Below are positions 47,007 through 55,063 of a stretch of 64,000 nt of DNA, in pieces. The stretch spans positions 88,232-152,231 of the forward strand of contig JAHZJB010000126.1 of assembly GCA_022601135.1 (NCBI GenBank), in the 5' to 3' direction. The position numbers and the translations under genes were made by a program. The DNA comes from Actinomycetes bacterium. Its GTDB lineage: Bacteria; Actinomycetota; Actinomycetes; Mycobacteriales; Mycobacteriaceae. The notes under the pieces were generated by a model, which made no database searches, was not told where the DNA came from, and saw only the letters and a list, made by a program, of their open reading frames with translations. Within the stretch, counting starts at the first letter, position 1; each line of letters starts with the position of its first letter.

Positions 47007-47218
47007 TCGGCCAGCCGCACCGCGACCAGGCGGCCCGAGACGCAATCGACGACCTCGGGCTGATCGACGACGACACCGCCGCGCTCTCGGTGTACTGCCC
47101 GCTGTGCCTCGCGCGCCCCGGCGATCCCTGCGAGGACGTCCGCCTCGGATGGATCACCACCCGCCAGACACCGCACGACATCCGCATCAGGGCGGCCGAC
47201 GAGGTGGCCCGTGGGTGA
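47003..47218 (+). CDS. Small zinc-finger protein
   Basis: 71 residues from a TTG start that overlaps the previous stop. It has CPLCLARPGDPCED followed by TTRQTPHDIRIRAADE, the C-x2-C-x(n)-C...H pattern found in small phage and actinobacterial zinc-binding proteins (CPxCxAxPGxPC...H). Role unknown, possibly nucleic-acid binding. The start is weak but the position between two overlapping genes supports it. It overlaps the primase gene by eight bases. Confidence 0.7.
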   Translation: MIGQPHRDQAARDAIDDLGLIDDDTAALSVYCPLCLARPGDPCEDVRLGWITTRQTPHDIRIRAADEVARG

Positions 47219-49301
47219 AGCCTTCGACCGCGTCTGCGCCGCATTCCAAACCAACGGCCTGACCGTCATCCACCGAGGCGACGGCCACGCCTGCGCCCAG
47301 GCCCCCGGCCACTCCGCCGCCGACCGATCCGTGTCCATCCGCGCAATCGACGGCATGGTGCTCATGTACTGCCACGCAGGCGAACACCTCGACGACGTCC
47401 TGACCGCCATCGGCCTGACCAAGGCCGACCTGTTCGACGACCCGAAGGGCATCCGCTACACCTACCCCGATGGCCGGATCGTGCTGCGCACACCCGACAA
47501 ACGATTCAGCCAGACCGGCAACACCAAAGGCAAAGCCCTCTACCGCGCCGACCGCGTCACCGACAGCCAAACCGTCTACGTCGCCGAAGGTGAAAAAGAC
47601 TGCGCTGCAATTGAATCCATCGGCGGCACCGCAGTGTGCTCGGCGATGGGCGCAGGGAAGGCCGGCCGCGCCGACTGGACACCCCTGCACGGCAAGGACG
47701 TCATCATCGTGGCCGACAAGGACGCCCCCGGCTACCGCCACGCCCAGGCCGTCGCCGACGCCCTGACCGGCAAGGCCAACGTCCACATCGTCGAGGCCGC
47801 CATCGGCAAGGACGCCGCCGACCACATCGCCGCCGGGAAGACCCTCGACCAACTGGTGTCCCTCAGTGATGGAGCGCCGCGACTGTGGCGGGCCACCGAC
47901 CTCAAACCCGCCGCGCAAGCCCGCTGGCTGGCCAAGGGCCGATTACCGCTGGCGTCGATCAGTCTGCTGGTCGGCGACGAGGGCATCGGCAAGTCGCTGC
48001 TGTGGGTGTGGATCGTCGCCGCCGTCACCACCGGGAAACCGTTGCCCGAGTTCGGTATCCCCGAAGGCGAACCCCAGCACGTCATCCTGGTCTGCACCGA
48101 GGACGACTGGGCCACCACCGTGCGGCCACGCCTGGAAGTCGCCGGGGCCGACCTCGGCATGGTGCAAGTCATCTGCGAGGAGGAGGACGGCAGCGGATCG
48201 CCGGTATTCCCGCGCGACATGTACCTGATCGCCAACGCCGAACCCACCCCGGCCCTCGTCGTGGTCGACGCCTGGCTCGACACCGTGCCGCCCGGTCTGT
48301 CCGTCCGCGACCCCCAGCAGGCCCGCCAAGCACTGCACCCGTGGCGCGAGCTGGCCACCGGCACCGACGCCGCCGTGCTGCTGCTGTGCCACACCAACCG
48401 TGTCGCCTCGGCCAATGCCCGCGACCGCTACGGCGCGACCGGCGAGCTGCGCAAGAAAGCCCGCATGACGCTGTACGCCCAGGCCGACGACGATGGCCGC
48501 CTGGTCGTCGACCCCGAGAAGATGAACACCGCCGCGCCGATCCCGGCCTCGACGTTCACCATCACCTCAGTTCAGCACTTCCCACCCTCCGAGGACAGCG
48601 ACGGCACCGTGCCGCTACTGGCCTATGCCGGGGAGTCCGAACGCACGGCCCGCGAGCACATCGCCGACGCCTACGACACCGAGCGCGGCACCGACTCCCA
48701 GGACCGCGCCGACGCCGAACGCTGGCTCCGCGACTACCTCTCCCAGGAGGGTCCGCGCGCCCGATCCGCCGACGCCAAGCGCGAGGCCGCCAAGGCTGGC
48801 ATCAGTGACAAGGTGCTGCGCCGCGCCCGCACCCGCCTCGGCGTCACGATCAGCTACGAGGGGATGCCAGCAACGTCGGTGTGGTCACTTCCCGAGCAGA
48901 TCACCGAGGACGCGCCCGACAGTGGTGCCCACACCCCCGTATTTGAGGGCACAACAGACGCAACAGGCGACAGCGACCCCGTTACCGCAGGTCAGGACAG
49001 ATATGCCCTGTTGTGCCCACCCGGGGCCGAAGGGCACAACAGGGCAAACCAAGCGCCACCAGCACAAACACCTTTGTTCGGTGCAGTTGTGCCCACGAAC
49101 AGCCAGACACGCCCACCACGGGCACAACAGTCCGCACCCGGTGGACTCACGCCCTCGACACCGGGCCAGACCGACCGGGTCCAGCAAATCATTGCCAAGG
49201 CCAACAAGTACCCCCGCTGCACCGTCTGCGATCAGCCGGTGATGGCAGGCCAAGGTGACCGCCACCTCTCATGCATCGAAGGAGGACGCACCGCAAAATG
49301 A
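47211..49301 (+). CDS. Primase-helicase (Toprim plus RepA/DnaB-like ATPase)
   Basis: 696 residues. An N-terminal zinc-like region (CAQAPG...MYCHAG) is followed by a Toprim domain (VYVAEGEKDCAAIES and DVIIVADKDAPGYRHA) and a RecA-like ATPase with Walker A GDEGIGKSLLWVW and Walker B ALVVVDAWLD. The C-terminus is disordered and ends in a CxxC zinc motif (CTVCDQPVMAGQGDRHLSC). The Toprim-AAA layout is found in satellites and in phiRv-type elements, and it would start the element's own replication. GTG 47211 is the start. The stop overlaps the next start (ATGA). Confidence 0.9.
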   Translation: MGEAFDRVCAAFQTNGLTVIHRGDGHACAQAPGHSAADRSVSIRAIDGMVLMYCHAGEHLDDVLTAIGLTKADLFDDPKGIRYTYPDGRIVLRTPDKRFSQTGNTKGKALYRADRVTDSQTVYVAEGEKDCAAIESIGGTAVCSAMGAGKAGRADWTPLHGKDVIIVADKDAPGYRHAQAVADALTGKANVHIVEAAIGKDAADHIAAGKTLDQLVSLSDGAPRLWRATDLKPAAQARWLAKGRLPLASISLLVGDEGIGKSLLWVWIVAAVTTGKPLPEFGIPEGEPQHVILVCTEDDWATTVRPRLEVAGADLGMVQVICEEEDGSGSPVFPRDMYLIANAEPTPALVVVDAWLDTVPPGLSVRDPQQARQALHPWRELATGTDAAVLLLCHTNRVASANARDRYGATGELRKKARMTLYAQADDDGRLVVDPEKMNTAAPIPASTFTITSVQHFPPSEDSDGTVPLLAYAGESERTAREHIADAYDTERGTDSQDRADAERWLRDYLSQEGPRARSADAKREAAKAGISDKVLRRARTRLGVTISYEGMPATSVWSLPEQITEDAPDSGAHTPVFEGTTDATGDSDPVTAGQDRYALLCPPGAEGHNRANQAPPAQTPLFGAVVPTNSQTRPPRAQQSAPGGLTPSTPGQTDRVQQIIAKANKYPRCTVCDQPVMAGQGDRHLSCIEGGRTAK

Positions 49302-49774
49302 CCAGCCCCACCGCAGGCGACCAGCGCCGCGCCACCGCCCTCACCGTCTGGTACGGACACCTCGACCTCGACGGCGTCAACTCTGTCCTACAGGAGGCCG
49401 CCGAACTCGACCGAGTCCGACAACTCGTCATCGGCATCCTCGACCTGCACGCCCACGTCATACCGATCCTGCTCACCGACGATGGCCTCGCCTGCCTGTC
49501 CCAGATGGTCTACAGCCTGTCCGAGGGCCGAGAGGGCGACGACCCCGATTGCGCCCGCTCCGCGCGGCTCATCATCGCCCACGCCGACCGCGACCTCGAC
49601 GCCTACAAAGCCGTGCTGCAAGAGGCCGCCGACGCCGACCGCGTAACCGAGACCATCGTCGGCATCCTCGGCACCTTCCGCGCGTTCGTCCCGCTGCTCT
49701 ACTCCGAACTGGGCCTCGCCGTCCTACAGCGCAGCATCCTCGACTGGGCAGCACGCGAGGACGACGCATCATGA
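49298..49774 (+). CDS. Unknown protein with an internal duplication
   Basis: 158 residues, no family recognised. Two ~50-residue repeats are evident: DLDGVNSVLQEAAELDRVRQ leading to VIGILDLHAHVIPILLT, and DLDAYKAVLQEAADADRVTE leading to IVGILGTFRAFVPLLYS. Both are helical, so a two-repeat all-alpha protein is likely. It overlaps the primase stop and the HNH start (ATGA at both ends), so it is made with them. It sits where a small terminase might be expected, but shows no HTH. Confidence 0.75.
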   Translation: MTSPTAGDQRRATALTVWYGHLDLDGVNSVLQEAAELDRVRQLVIGILDLHAHVIPILLTDDGLACLSQMVYSLSEGREGDDPDCARSARLIIAHADRDLDAYKAVLQEAADADRVTETIVGILGTFRAFVPLLYSELGLAVLQRSILDWAAREDDAS

Positions 49775-50154
49775 CCCTGACCGCCTGCCTCGACTGTGGA
49801 GAACCGAGCACCGGACCCCGCTGCACCGAGCACACCCTCGACGACAAGCCCACCGCCCACGCACGCGGCTACGACGCCGCCTGGACCCGACTGTCCAAGC
49901 GCGCCCGACGATTGCAACCGTTCTGCACCGACTGCGGCAGCACCGAGGACTTGCAGACCGACCACACACCCGAAGCGTGGGCACGCAAGGCCGCTGGCAA
50001 ACCGATCCGGCTGGCCGACGTCGAGGTCGTCTGCGGACCCTGCAACCGCGCACGCGGCGCGGCACGCGGCCACACAGCCACCAGGGGGGATGCCCCGGCC
50101 GCCTGCCTGCCAGACCCCGGCGGTAGGCAAAGTTTGAGAGTGAGATCGGCGTGA
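49771..50154 (+). CDS. HNH endonuclease
   Basis: 127 residues. The HNH core is CTDCGSTEDLQTDHTPEAWA then LADVEVVCGPCNRARG: a zinc site of two CxxC pairs, the D-H catalytic pair and the N of CN. HNH nucleases next to the large terminase are needed for packaging in many HK97-type phages and are standard in cf-PICIs. ATG 49771 overlaps the previous stop; the stop overlaps the terminase GTG. Confidence 0.92.
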   Translation: MTLTACLDCGEPSTGPRCTEHTLDDKPTAHARGYDAAWTRLSKRARRLQPFCTDCGSTEDLQTDHTPEAWARKAAGKPIRLADVEVVCGPCNRARGAARGHTATRGDAPAACLPDPGGRQSLRVRSA

Positions 50155-51605
50155 AGTCGGGCGCAAAGGGCACCATCACCGCCGACCCGCTGGCGTTCAC
50201 CCGGTGGCCGGCGGATCGCGCCAAGCGCCGCGAGCGGTTCATCGGCGAGTATCTGGTGACGCCGCGCGGTCATGGTGCGGGAGAACCGTTCAAGCTGCGG
50301 CCGTTTCAGCGCGAGATCATCCGTGGATCGTTCGCGCCGCGCATCCGCTCGGCGGTCGTGTCGATTCCACGCGCCAACGGCAAGACGATGCTGGCCGCCG
50401 CGCTCGGTATCGCCGAGATGTTCGTCGGTGCCTCATCCGCCGAGGTTCTGGTCGTCGCCTCGGATCAACGTCAGGCCAACATCACGTTGCGCTACGCCCG
50501 CCGCATGGTGGAGCTGAATCCTGTTCTCGCCGAGCGGGTGCAGGTCTACGCCGACCGGCTGTATCTGCCCGAGAACGACGCCACCCTGTTGCCGTTGCCC
50601 GCCGAACCCGGCGCGCTGCACGGTCATGACCCCAGCTTGCAGATCGTCGACGAGCTGCACGTCGTGACCGAGGCCGTGTGGGAGGCCGTGACGTCGGTGG
50701 CCGGTAAGCGGCCCGAGTCCCTGACGCTGGCGATCAGCACGCCCGCCAGTTCGCCCGACTCGGTGATGTGGCGGTTGGTGGAGCACGGCCGCCGAGGGGA
50801 TGACCCCGCGTTCTACTTCCGTGAGTTCGCCGCGCCCGAGGGTTGCGCCGCTGATGACCGCAAGGCGTGGCGGGTCGGCAACCCGGCGTTGGCGTGCCGC
50901 GACCCGTTCCTGTCCGAGGACGGCATCGAAGCGGCCCGAAAGACCATCCGCGAACCCGTGTTCCGACAGTTGCGCCTCGGTCAGTGGGTGACCGGCGTCG
51001 AGTCGTGGTTGCCATTCGGCGCGTGGGATGCCTGCCGCACCGCCCGCCGCGTGGCCCCGCGTGAGCGTGTCGTCCTGGCCTTCGACGGGTCCGCGTCCGG
51101 CGACTCAACGGCCCTGGTCGGTTGCACCCTCGACGGGCACCTCTGGGTCGAGGGCCTGTGGGAGAACCCCGGCGACCCGCGCTGGCGCGTCCCACGCGAA
51201 CAGGTCGCCGACGCCATCGACGTCGCGTTCGCCCGCTACGACGTCGCCGAGCTGGCGTGCGATCCGTGGGGCTGGCGCAGCGAGATCGAAGCGTGGGCCA
51301 AACGGAACGGTGAGCGCCGTGTCTTGGAATGGAACACCGCCCACGCGCAACGCATGGCCCCGGCCACCGACCGGCTGTATCAGGCCGTGGCCACCAAAGC
51401 CGTTACCCACGACGGGGATGCCCGCCTGGCCGCGCACATCGCGCACTGCATCGCCAAGCGGACCCCGATGGGTGACTTGGTGTCGAAAGACAAGCGCGGA
51501 TCGCCGCGCAAGATCGACGCCGCCGTGGCCGCAATCGTGGCCTACGACCGTGCCGCCTGGCACCAGACACGAAACCGCAAGAGAGTAAGGAGCTTTGCAT
51601 CATGA
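50151..51605 (+). CDS. Terminase large subunit
   Basis: 484 residues. ATPase: Walker A-like IPRANGKTMLAAA, Walker B LQIVDELH, coupling motif in AISTPASSPDS. Nuclease: first Asp in VLAFDGSASGDSTALVG, second in ELACDPWGW, last in KIDAAVAAIVAYDRA. It is a complete HK97/Terminase_1-type enzyme that pumps and cuts DNA during head filling. GTG 50151 overlaps the HNH stop by four bases; the ATGA at the end couples it to the portal gene. No small subunit was identified. Confidence 0.95.
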   Translation: MKSGAKGTITADPLAFTRWPADRAKRRERFIGEYLVTPRGHGAGEPFKLRPFQREIIRGSFAPRIRSAVVSIPRANGKTMLAAALGIAEMFVGASSAEVLVVASDQRQANITLRYARRMVELNPVLAERVQVYADRLYLPENDATLLPLPAEPGALHGHDPSLQIVDELHVVTEAVWEAVTSVAGKRPESLTLAISTPASSPDSVMWRLVEHGRRGDDPAFYFREFAAPEGCAADDRKAWRVGNPALACRDPFLSEDGIEAARKTIREPVFRQLRLGQWVTGVESWLPFGAWDACRTARRVAPRERVVLAFDGSASGDSTALVGCTLDGHLWVEGLWENPGDPRWRVPREQVADAIDVAFARYDVAELACDPWGWRSEIEAWAKRNGERRVLEWNTAHAQRMAPATDRLYQAVATKAVTHDGDARLAAHIAHCIAKRTPMGDLVSKDKRGSPRKIDAAVAAIVAYDRAAWHQTRNRKRVRSFAS

Positions 51606-52930
51606 CCCGAGACGAACTGCTGACCGCACTGTTGCAGCGACTCACCGAACCGTCTGCCCGCTACGCCGACCTCGACAGGTATTACACCGGCACGCAACCG
51701 CTGGCCTACCTGTCGCCGGAGGCCAAGACCGCGCTGGGCAACCGCTTCGGCGTCATGGCGTCCAACATTCCGAGGCTGGCCGTGACCGCGCTGGCCGAGC
51801 GCCTACGGATCACCGGATTCAACGGCGACCCCGAACTGTGGGCCGAATGGGTCCGCAACGACCTCGACCAAACCTCTTGTGTCGCGCACCGCGAGGCCCT
51901 GCTGTTGGGCGACAGCTACGTGATCGTGTGGGCCGACCAATTCGGCCGGCCCAAGGTCACCGTCGAGTCGGCGAAACAGGTTGGCGTGCTTACCGATCCC
52001 GGCACCCGCCAGATCGTCGCCGCGCTGAAACGCTGGGAGGACAAGACCCGCAAGACCACCGAGGCCGTGCTGTATCTGCCGGATCGGATCGTGCGGTTGC
52101 GGGCCAACCAGGTCGGTGCAGTCACCCCGCAAGGGCTGGCCACGCTCGATGAATTGGCCAACCCGCTCGGCGTCGTCCCGGTGGTGAACCTGCGCAACTC
52201 CGACCGCATCCTCGGCGACTTCGGAAGCTCGGAAATCGACGACCTCAAGCCACTGGTCGACGCCCTCAACAAGTCCCTGGTCGACATGCTGACCACCTCG
52301 GAATACGTTGGCCGACCGCGCCGCTGGGCCACCGGCATCGAACTGACCGAGGAACCCGTCCTCGACGACGACGGCAACGACACCGGGCAGACCACCGAGG
52401 TCAACCCGATCCCCGAAGGCGCCCGCGCCATGATCTCGGAGAACGACGCCGCCAAGTTCGGACAGCTCGCCGCCGCCGACCTCGCCGGGTATGAGGCCAG
52501 CGTGCGGGTGCTGCTCGGTCAGATCATGGCCGTGTCAACGCTTCCCGCGCACTACGTCGGCGTGTTCACCGACAACCCCGCCAGCGCGGACGCACTGCGC
52601 GCCGCCGAGGCCAGCCTGACCGCGCGGGCCGAGGCACGCCAAGCGACGTTCGGACGCGCGTGGGAACAGGTAGCCAAGCTCATGATCGCTGTCCGTGACG
52701 GCCGCGACCCGCACATGATCGACGACATTCGCGTGCTGTGGGCCGACGCCGCGACCCGCTCGGTCGCCCAGGAGGCCGACGCCACCGTGAAGCTCTACGC
52801 CGCCGGCCTTTTGCCCGCCTCGTATGCGCTGGGCAAGCTCGGCTACTCCGATGACGAGGTCGCCGAGATTCGCGCGGCCCGCGCCCTGGACACCACTGCC
52901 CCGGCGACCGGCGTCGAGGCAGTGGCCTAA
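51602..52930 (+). CDS. Portal protein (SPP1 gp6-like)
   Basis: 442 residues, no enzymatic motif. The N-terminal ARYADLDRYYTGTQPLAYLS and the central GDFGSSEIDDLKPLVDALNK, followed by a long stem helix and a clip region, fit the SPP1 gp6-type portal family. It would form the dodecameric ring through which terminase packs DNA. Position between terminase and scaffold/capsid agrees. Starts with ATG overlapping the terminase stop. Confidence 0.9.
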   Translation: MTRDELLTALLQRLTEPSARYADLDRYYTGTQPLAYLSPEAKTALGNRFGVMASNIPRLAVTALAERLRITGFNGDPELWAEWVRNDLDQTSCVAHREALLLGDSYVIVWADQFGRPKVTVESAKQVGVLTDPGTRQIVAALKRWEDKTRKTTEAVLYLPDRIVRLRANQVGAVTPQGLATLDELANPLGVVPVVNLRNSDRILGDFGSSEIDDLKPLVDALNKSLVDMLTTSEYVGRPRRWATGIELTEEPVLDDDGNDTGQTTEVNPIPEGARAMISENDAAKFGQLAAADLAGYEASVRVLLGQIMAVSTLPAHYVGVFTDNPASADALRAAEASLTARAEARQATFGRAWEQVAKLMIAVRDGRDPHMIDDIRVLWADAATRSVAQEADATVKLYAAGLLPASYALGKLGYSDDEVAEIRAARALDTTAPATGVEAVA

Positions 52931-52960
52931 CCCCAACGATCCGAGAGGACAAACACCGAC

Positions 52961-53440
52961 ATGACAGTGACCGACACCGACGTGACCACCGAGGCCGCCG
53001 ACGACGAACCGACCGGCGACGCCGAGGCGACTGCCGCTGACACCGTGACCGAGGACGCCGAGGCCGACGTCGAGGACCAGGACCAGGCCGACGATGAGCG
53101 GGGCGACGAGGACGGCGACACATTCCCGCGTGAGGTCGTCGAGAAGCTGCGCCGACAGAACGCCCGCTACCGCGAACGCGCCAAGGCCGCCGATGGCTAC
53201 GCCCAGCGGTTGCACGCCGAGCTGGTCCGCGCGACCGGGCGACTGGCCGACCCGAGCGACTTGGAGTTCGACGAGGGCCACCTCGACGACCCCGACGCCC
53301 TGGCCGCCGCCATCGACGACCTACTCGACCGCAAGCCGCACCTGGCGTCGCGTAAGCCGGTCGGTGACATCGGGCAAGGCGCACGCGGCAACGGCACCGA
53401 ACAGGTCGGCCTGCTCTCAATCCTCAAAGGGTTGACCTGA
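52961..53440 (+). CDS. Scaffolding protein
   Basis: 159 residues. The first ~55 are nearly all Asp, Glu, Thr and Ala, followed by a charged helix (EVVEKLRRQNARYRERAKAA) and a C-terminus KPVGDIGQGARGNGTEQVGL. Acidic, helical proteins at this position guide HK97-like capsid assembly. With no protease gene in the element, removal of the scaffold must be by exit or by a helper or host protease. GAGAGGA precedes ATG 52961. Confidence 0.85.
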   Translation: MTVTDTDVTTEAADDEPTGDAEATAADTVTEDAEADVEDQDQADDERGDEDGDTFPREVVEKLRRQNARYRERAKAADGYAQRLHAELVRATGRLADPSDLEFDEGHLDDPDALAAAIDDLLDRKPHLASRKPVGDIGQGARGNGTEQVGLLSILKGLT

Positions 53441-53476
53441 GTCGACTAGACTCAATGCTGACGGGCCTGACGCCCA

Positions 53477-53543
53477 CCACGATTGACGTCCCGGCGACGT
53501 GTCGAACCCCCACCCCGACACAACGTAAGGACGTCAATCGTGG
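53477..53543 (+). promoter_or_regulatory. Long stem-loop over the capsid start codon
   Basis: CCACGATTGACGTCC (53477-53491) and GGACGTCAATCGTGG (53529-53543) are perfect 15-base inverted repeats. Inside them GTGTCG (53499-53504) and CGACAC (53516-53521) form a second stem, leaving two 7-base sides of an internal loop. The capsid GTG (53540-53542) and part of its ribosome site (AAGGA) lie in the 3' arm, so the structure could control capsid translation. Confidence 0.8.
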
Positions 53544-54394
53544 CCATCGAAGTCACTTCCGGTAATTCCCCTCTCATCCAGTCGCAGGTTGCATCCATGT
53601 TGGTGCAGCCGTTGGAGCAGGCGAGCACGTTCCTAGCGGCCGGCCCCGTCGTGCTCGACTCATCCAGCCCGGTCCGGGTGCCCCGGATCGTTAACGGTGT
53701 CACCGCCGGATTCGTCGCCGAAGGCGCGCAGATCAGCGACGGCGACGTCGCGTTCGACGAGGTCACCCTGTTGCCCTCGACCCTCAAGGGCCTCAAGGTT
53801 CTGGTGAAGCTGTCCAACGAGCTGATCCGCACCAGCGTGGTCGGCCTGGAATCGGTGCTACAGGCCCGCCTCGTCACCGACGTGGCCAACGCCCTCGACG
53901 CGGCCCTGTGGGACGGCACCGGATCGTCCAACACCATCAAGGGCATCCTGCGGGCCACCGGCATCGCCACCGGCACGCTGGACCTTGCCGACCCCGACAG
54001 CCTGATCGACGGCCTGGCCGCCGCGCAGGGTAACAAGGTCAGCCCGACGCATTGGGTGATGACCCCGGCGAGCTTCGCCGCGATCCGCAAGGTCAAGGTC
54101 GGCACCGGAGACGCCCGCTATGTGATGGACCCCAGCACGATCCAGAACGGCACCGACTTCCGCCTGTTGGGCCTGCCGGTCATCATCACCGACAACATCC
54201 CGGCCGCGAGCACCAAGGCCCGCGTCGCCCTGGTCGACATGAGCAAGGTGGTCGTCGCCCGCGACGTCAACGCCGAGGTGAAGATCCTCGACCAGACATG
54301 GGGCGACTACGACAGCATCGGTATCCGCGTCGTGTCCCGCTGGGATACCGCACTGTTGCAGGCCAAGGCTGTCACGCTGCTGACCGAGGCGTAG
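53540..54394 (+). CDS. HK97-fold major capsid protein
   Basis: 284 residues from GTG 53540 (MAIEVTSGNSPLIQSQV), with AAGGA upstream. HK97 features: N-arm, E-loop region (VPRIVNGVTAGFVAEGAQIS), spine helix (SNELIRTSVVGLESVLQARL) and P/A-domain segments (HWVMTPASFAAIRKVK, LLGLPVIITDNIP, WDTALLQAKAVTLLTEA). It lacks the long delta domain of protease-processed versions, in keeping with the separate scaffold. It should build the satellite's own head. Confidence 0.93.
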   Translation: MAIEVTSGNSPLIQSQVASMLVQPLEQASTFLAAGPVVLDSSSPVRVPRIVNGVTAGFVAEGAQISDGDVAFDEVTLLPSTLKGLKVLVKLSNELIRTSVVGLESVLQARLVTDVANALDAALWDGTGSSNTIKGILRATGIATGTLDLADPDSLIDGLAAAQGNKVSPTHWVMTPASFAAIRKVKVGTGDARYVMDPSTIQNGTDFRLLGLPVIITDNIPAASTKARVALVDMSKVVVARDVNAEVKILDQTWGDYDSIGIRVVSRWDTALLQAKAVTLLTEA

Positions 54395-54397
54395 GCC

Positions 54398-54754
54398 ATG
54401 ACCTACCCCAACGGCGTCAACCCGCGCCAAGTCGAGACGCTGATCGACGCGCGCATCTTCAACGTGCAGGCGCAGCGGCACGCGGTCGTCGTCGCGGACG
54501 CGGTCATCCCCGTGGTGACCGCGTTCGCGCGGGCCTACACCCGAGGCCGAGGCTTCGACACCGAGACCGGCGAACCCAACAACGAGGTGGCCGCCGTCAT
54601 CACTGCCGCCTCGGCGCGGTTCGCGTCCAACACCGCGCAGACCTCGACCAGTCGCACCGAGCAAGAGATCACGGTCGAACGCCGGTCATGGTTCACCGGC
54701 TGGACCCTGGCCGAGCTGTCGGTCCTCAACCGCTACCGCAAGCGCGCGATGTAG
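54398..54754 (+). CDS. Head completion/head-tail connector protein
   Basis: 118 residues, mostly helical (PRQVETLIDARIFNVQAQRH, then AAVITAASARFASNTAQ), with a C-terminal SWFTGWTLAELSVLNRYRKRAM motif resembling gp6/gp15-like head-completion adaptors. It follows the capsid gene by three bases and is the last gene before attR. This is where a tail module would start in a full phage; none follows. Confidence 0.7.
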   Translation: MTYPNGVNPRQVETLIDARIFNVQAQRHAVVVADAVIPVVTAFARAYTRGRGFDTETGEPNNEVAAVITAASARFASNTAQTSTSRTEQEITVERRSWFTGWTLAELSVLNRYRKRAM

Positions 54755-54759
54755 CTCGG

Positions 54760-54778
54760 TGTCACGACGTTGTCACAA
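54760..54778 (+). promoter_or_regulatory. Candidate arm-type integrase site, right
   Basis: TGTCAC-N5-TGTCACAA, 104 bases before attR, same orientation and spacing as the copy at 44738-44756; 14 of 14 defined positions agree. Confidence 0.6.
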
Positions 54779-54882
54779 GTCGCAACAACCTCGGTGGACG
54801 ATGGTGGACTTGCCGGGATGTTCTTCCGCAGGTCATGCCCGACCGCTGGACCCGCTTGGACACCCACGGACCCCACCGCGCC

Positions 54883-54929
54883 GCTTCCCAAGCTGAATAC
54901 GCGGGTTCGATTCCCGTCATCGGCTCCAC
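54883..54929 (+). repeat. attR (47-bp core)
   Basis: Identical over 47 bases to the 3' part of tRNA-Gly at 44644-44690. The bases on its left (CCACCGCGCC) do not continue the tRNA, so this copy is not a tRNA gene. Confidence 0.95.
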
Positions 54930-55063
54930 GAAACCGCAGCTCAGTGGCATGTTTGCCGACAGCCCAGCCGGCGATGCGGGCGCAGAGTCAAGAGGCCCGG
55001 CGTCGGCCACCAACTGCGTGGTCACCGCTAGATGAAGCCCGTTTGCGATAGGTGTGTATATCA

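Larger units (their letters stand above)
44644..54929. mobile_element. Integrated capsid-forming phage satellite (cf-PICI-like), ~10.3 kb
   Basis: The element is bounded by a perfect 47-bp repeat of the tRNA-Gly 3' end. Its gene order is integrase and repressor (minus), then HTH, zinc-finger protein, primase, unknown, HNH, large terminase, portal, scaffold, capsid and connector (plus). It lacks tail, prohead protease, holin and lysin genes, and at 10 kb is far below a phage genome. That is the content of capsid-forming PICIs, which package in their own heads and borrow helper tails; mycobacterial phiRv1/phiRv2 have a similar size and content. All its genes look intact, so it may be active. 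Confidence 0.88.
54755..55063. other. Right end of the element and chromosomal junction
   Basis: 309 bases with no gene. It holds the arm-type repeat (54760-54778), a stretch without features, attR (54883-54929) and ~130 bases of host sequence up to the toxin-antitoxin remnant. Confidence 0.6.

Noticed and set aside
45921..47045. A 374-residue version of the satellite repressor
   Set aside because: The extra N-terminus would be antisense to the HTH gene and cross the divergent promoter. The HTH domain fits a start at 46676.
44616..54929. CRISPR or defence island within the satellite
   Set aside because: No repeat-spacer array, Cas protein, restriction enzyme or abortive-infection domain was seen; the HNH protein fits packaging, next to the terminase.
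54883..54929. A second tRNA-Gly gene at attR
   Set aside because: Only the 3' 47 bases match; the acceptor 5' strand and D arm are missing.
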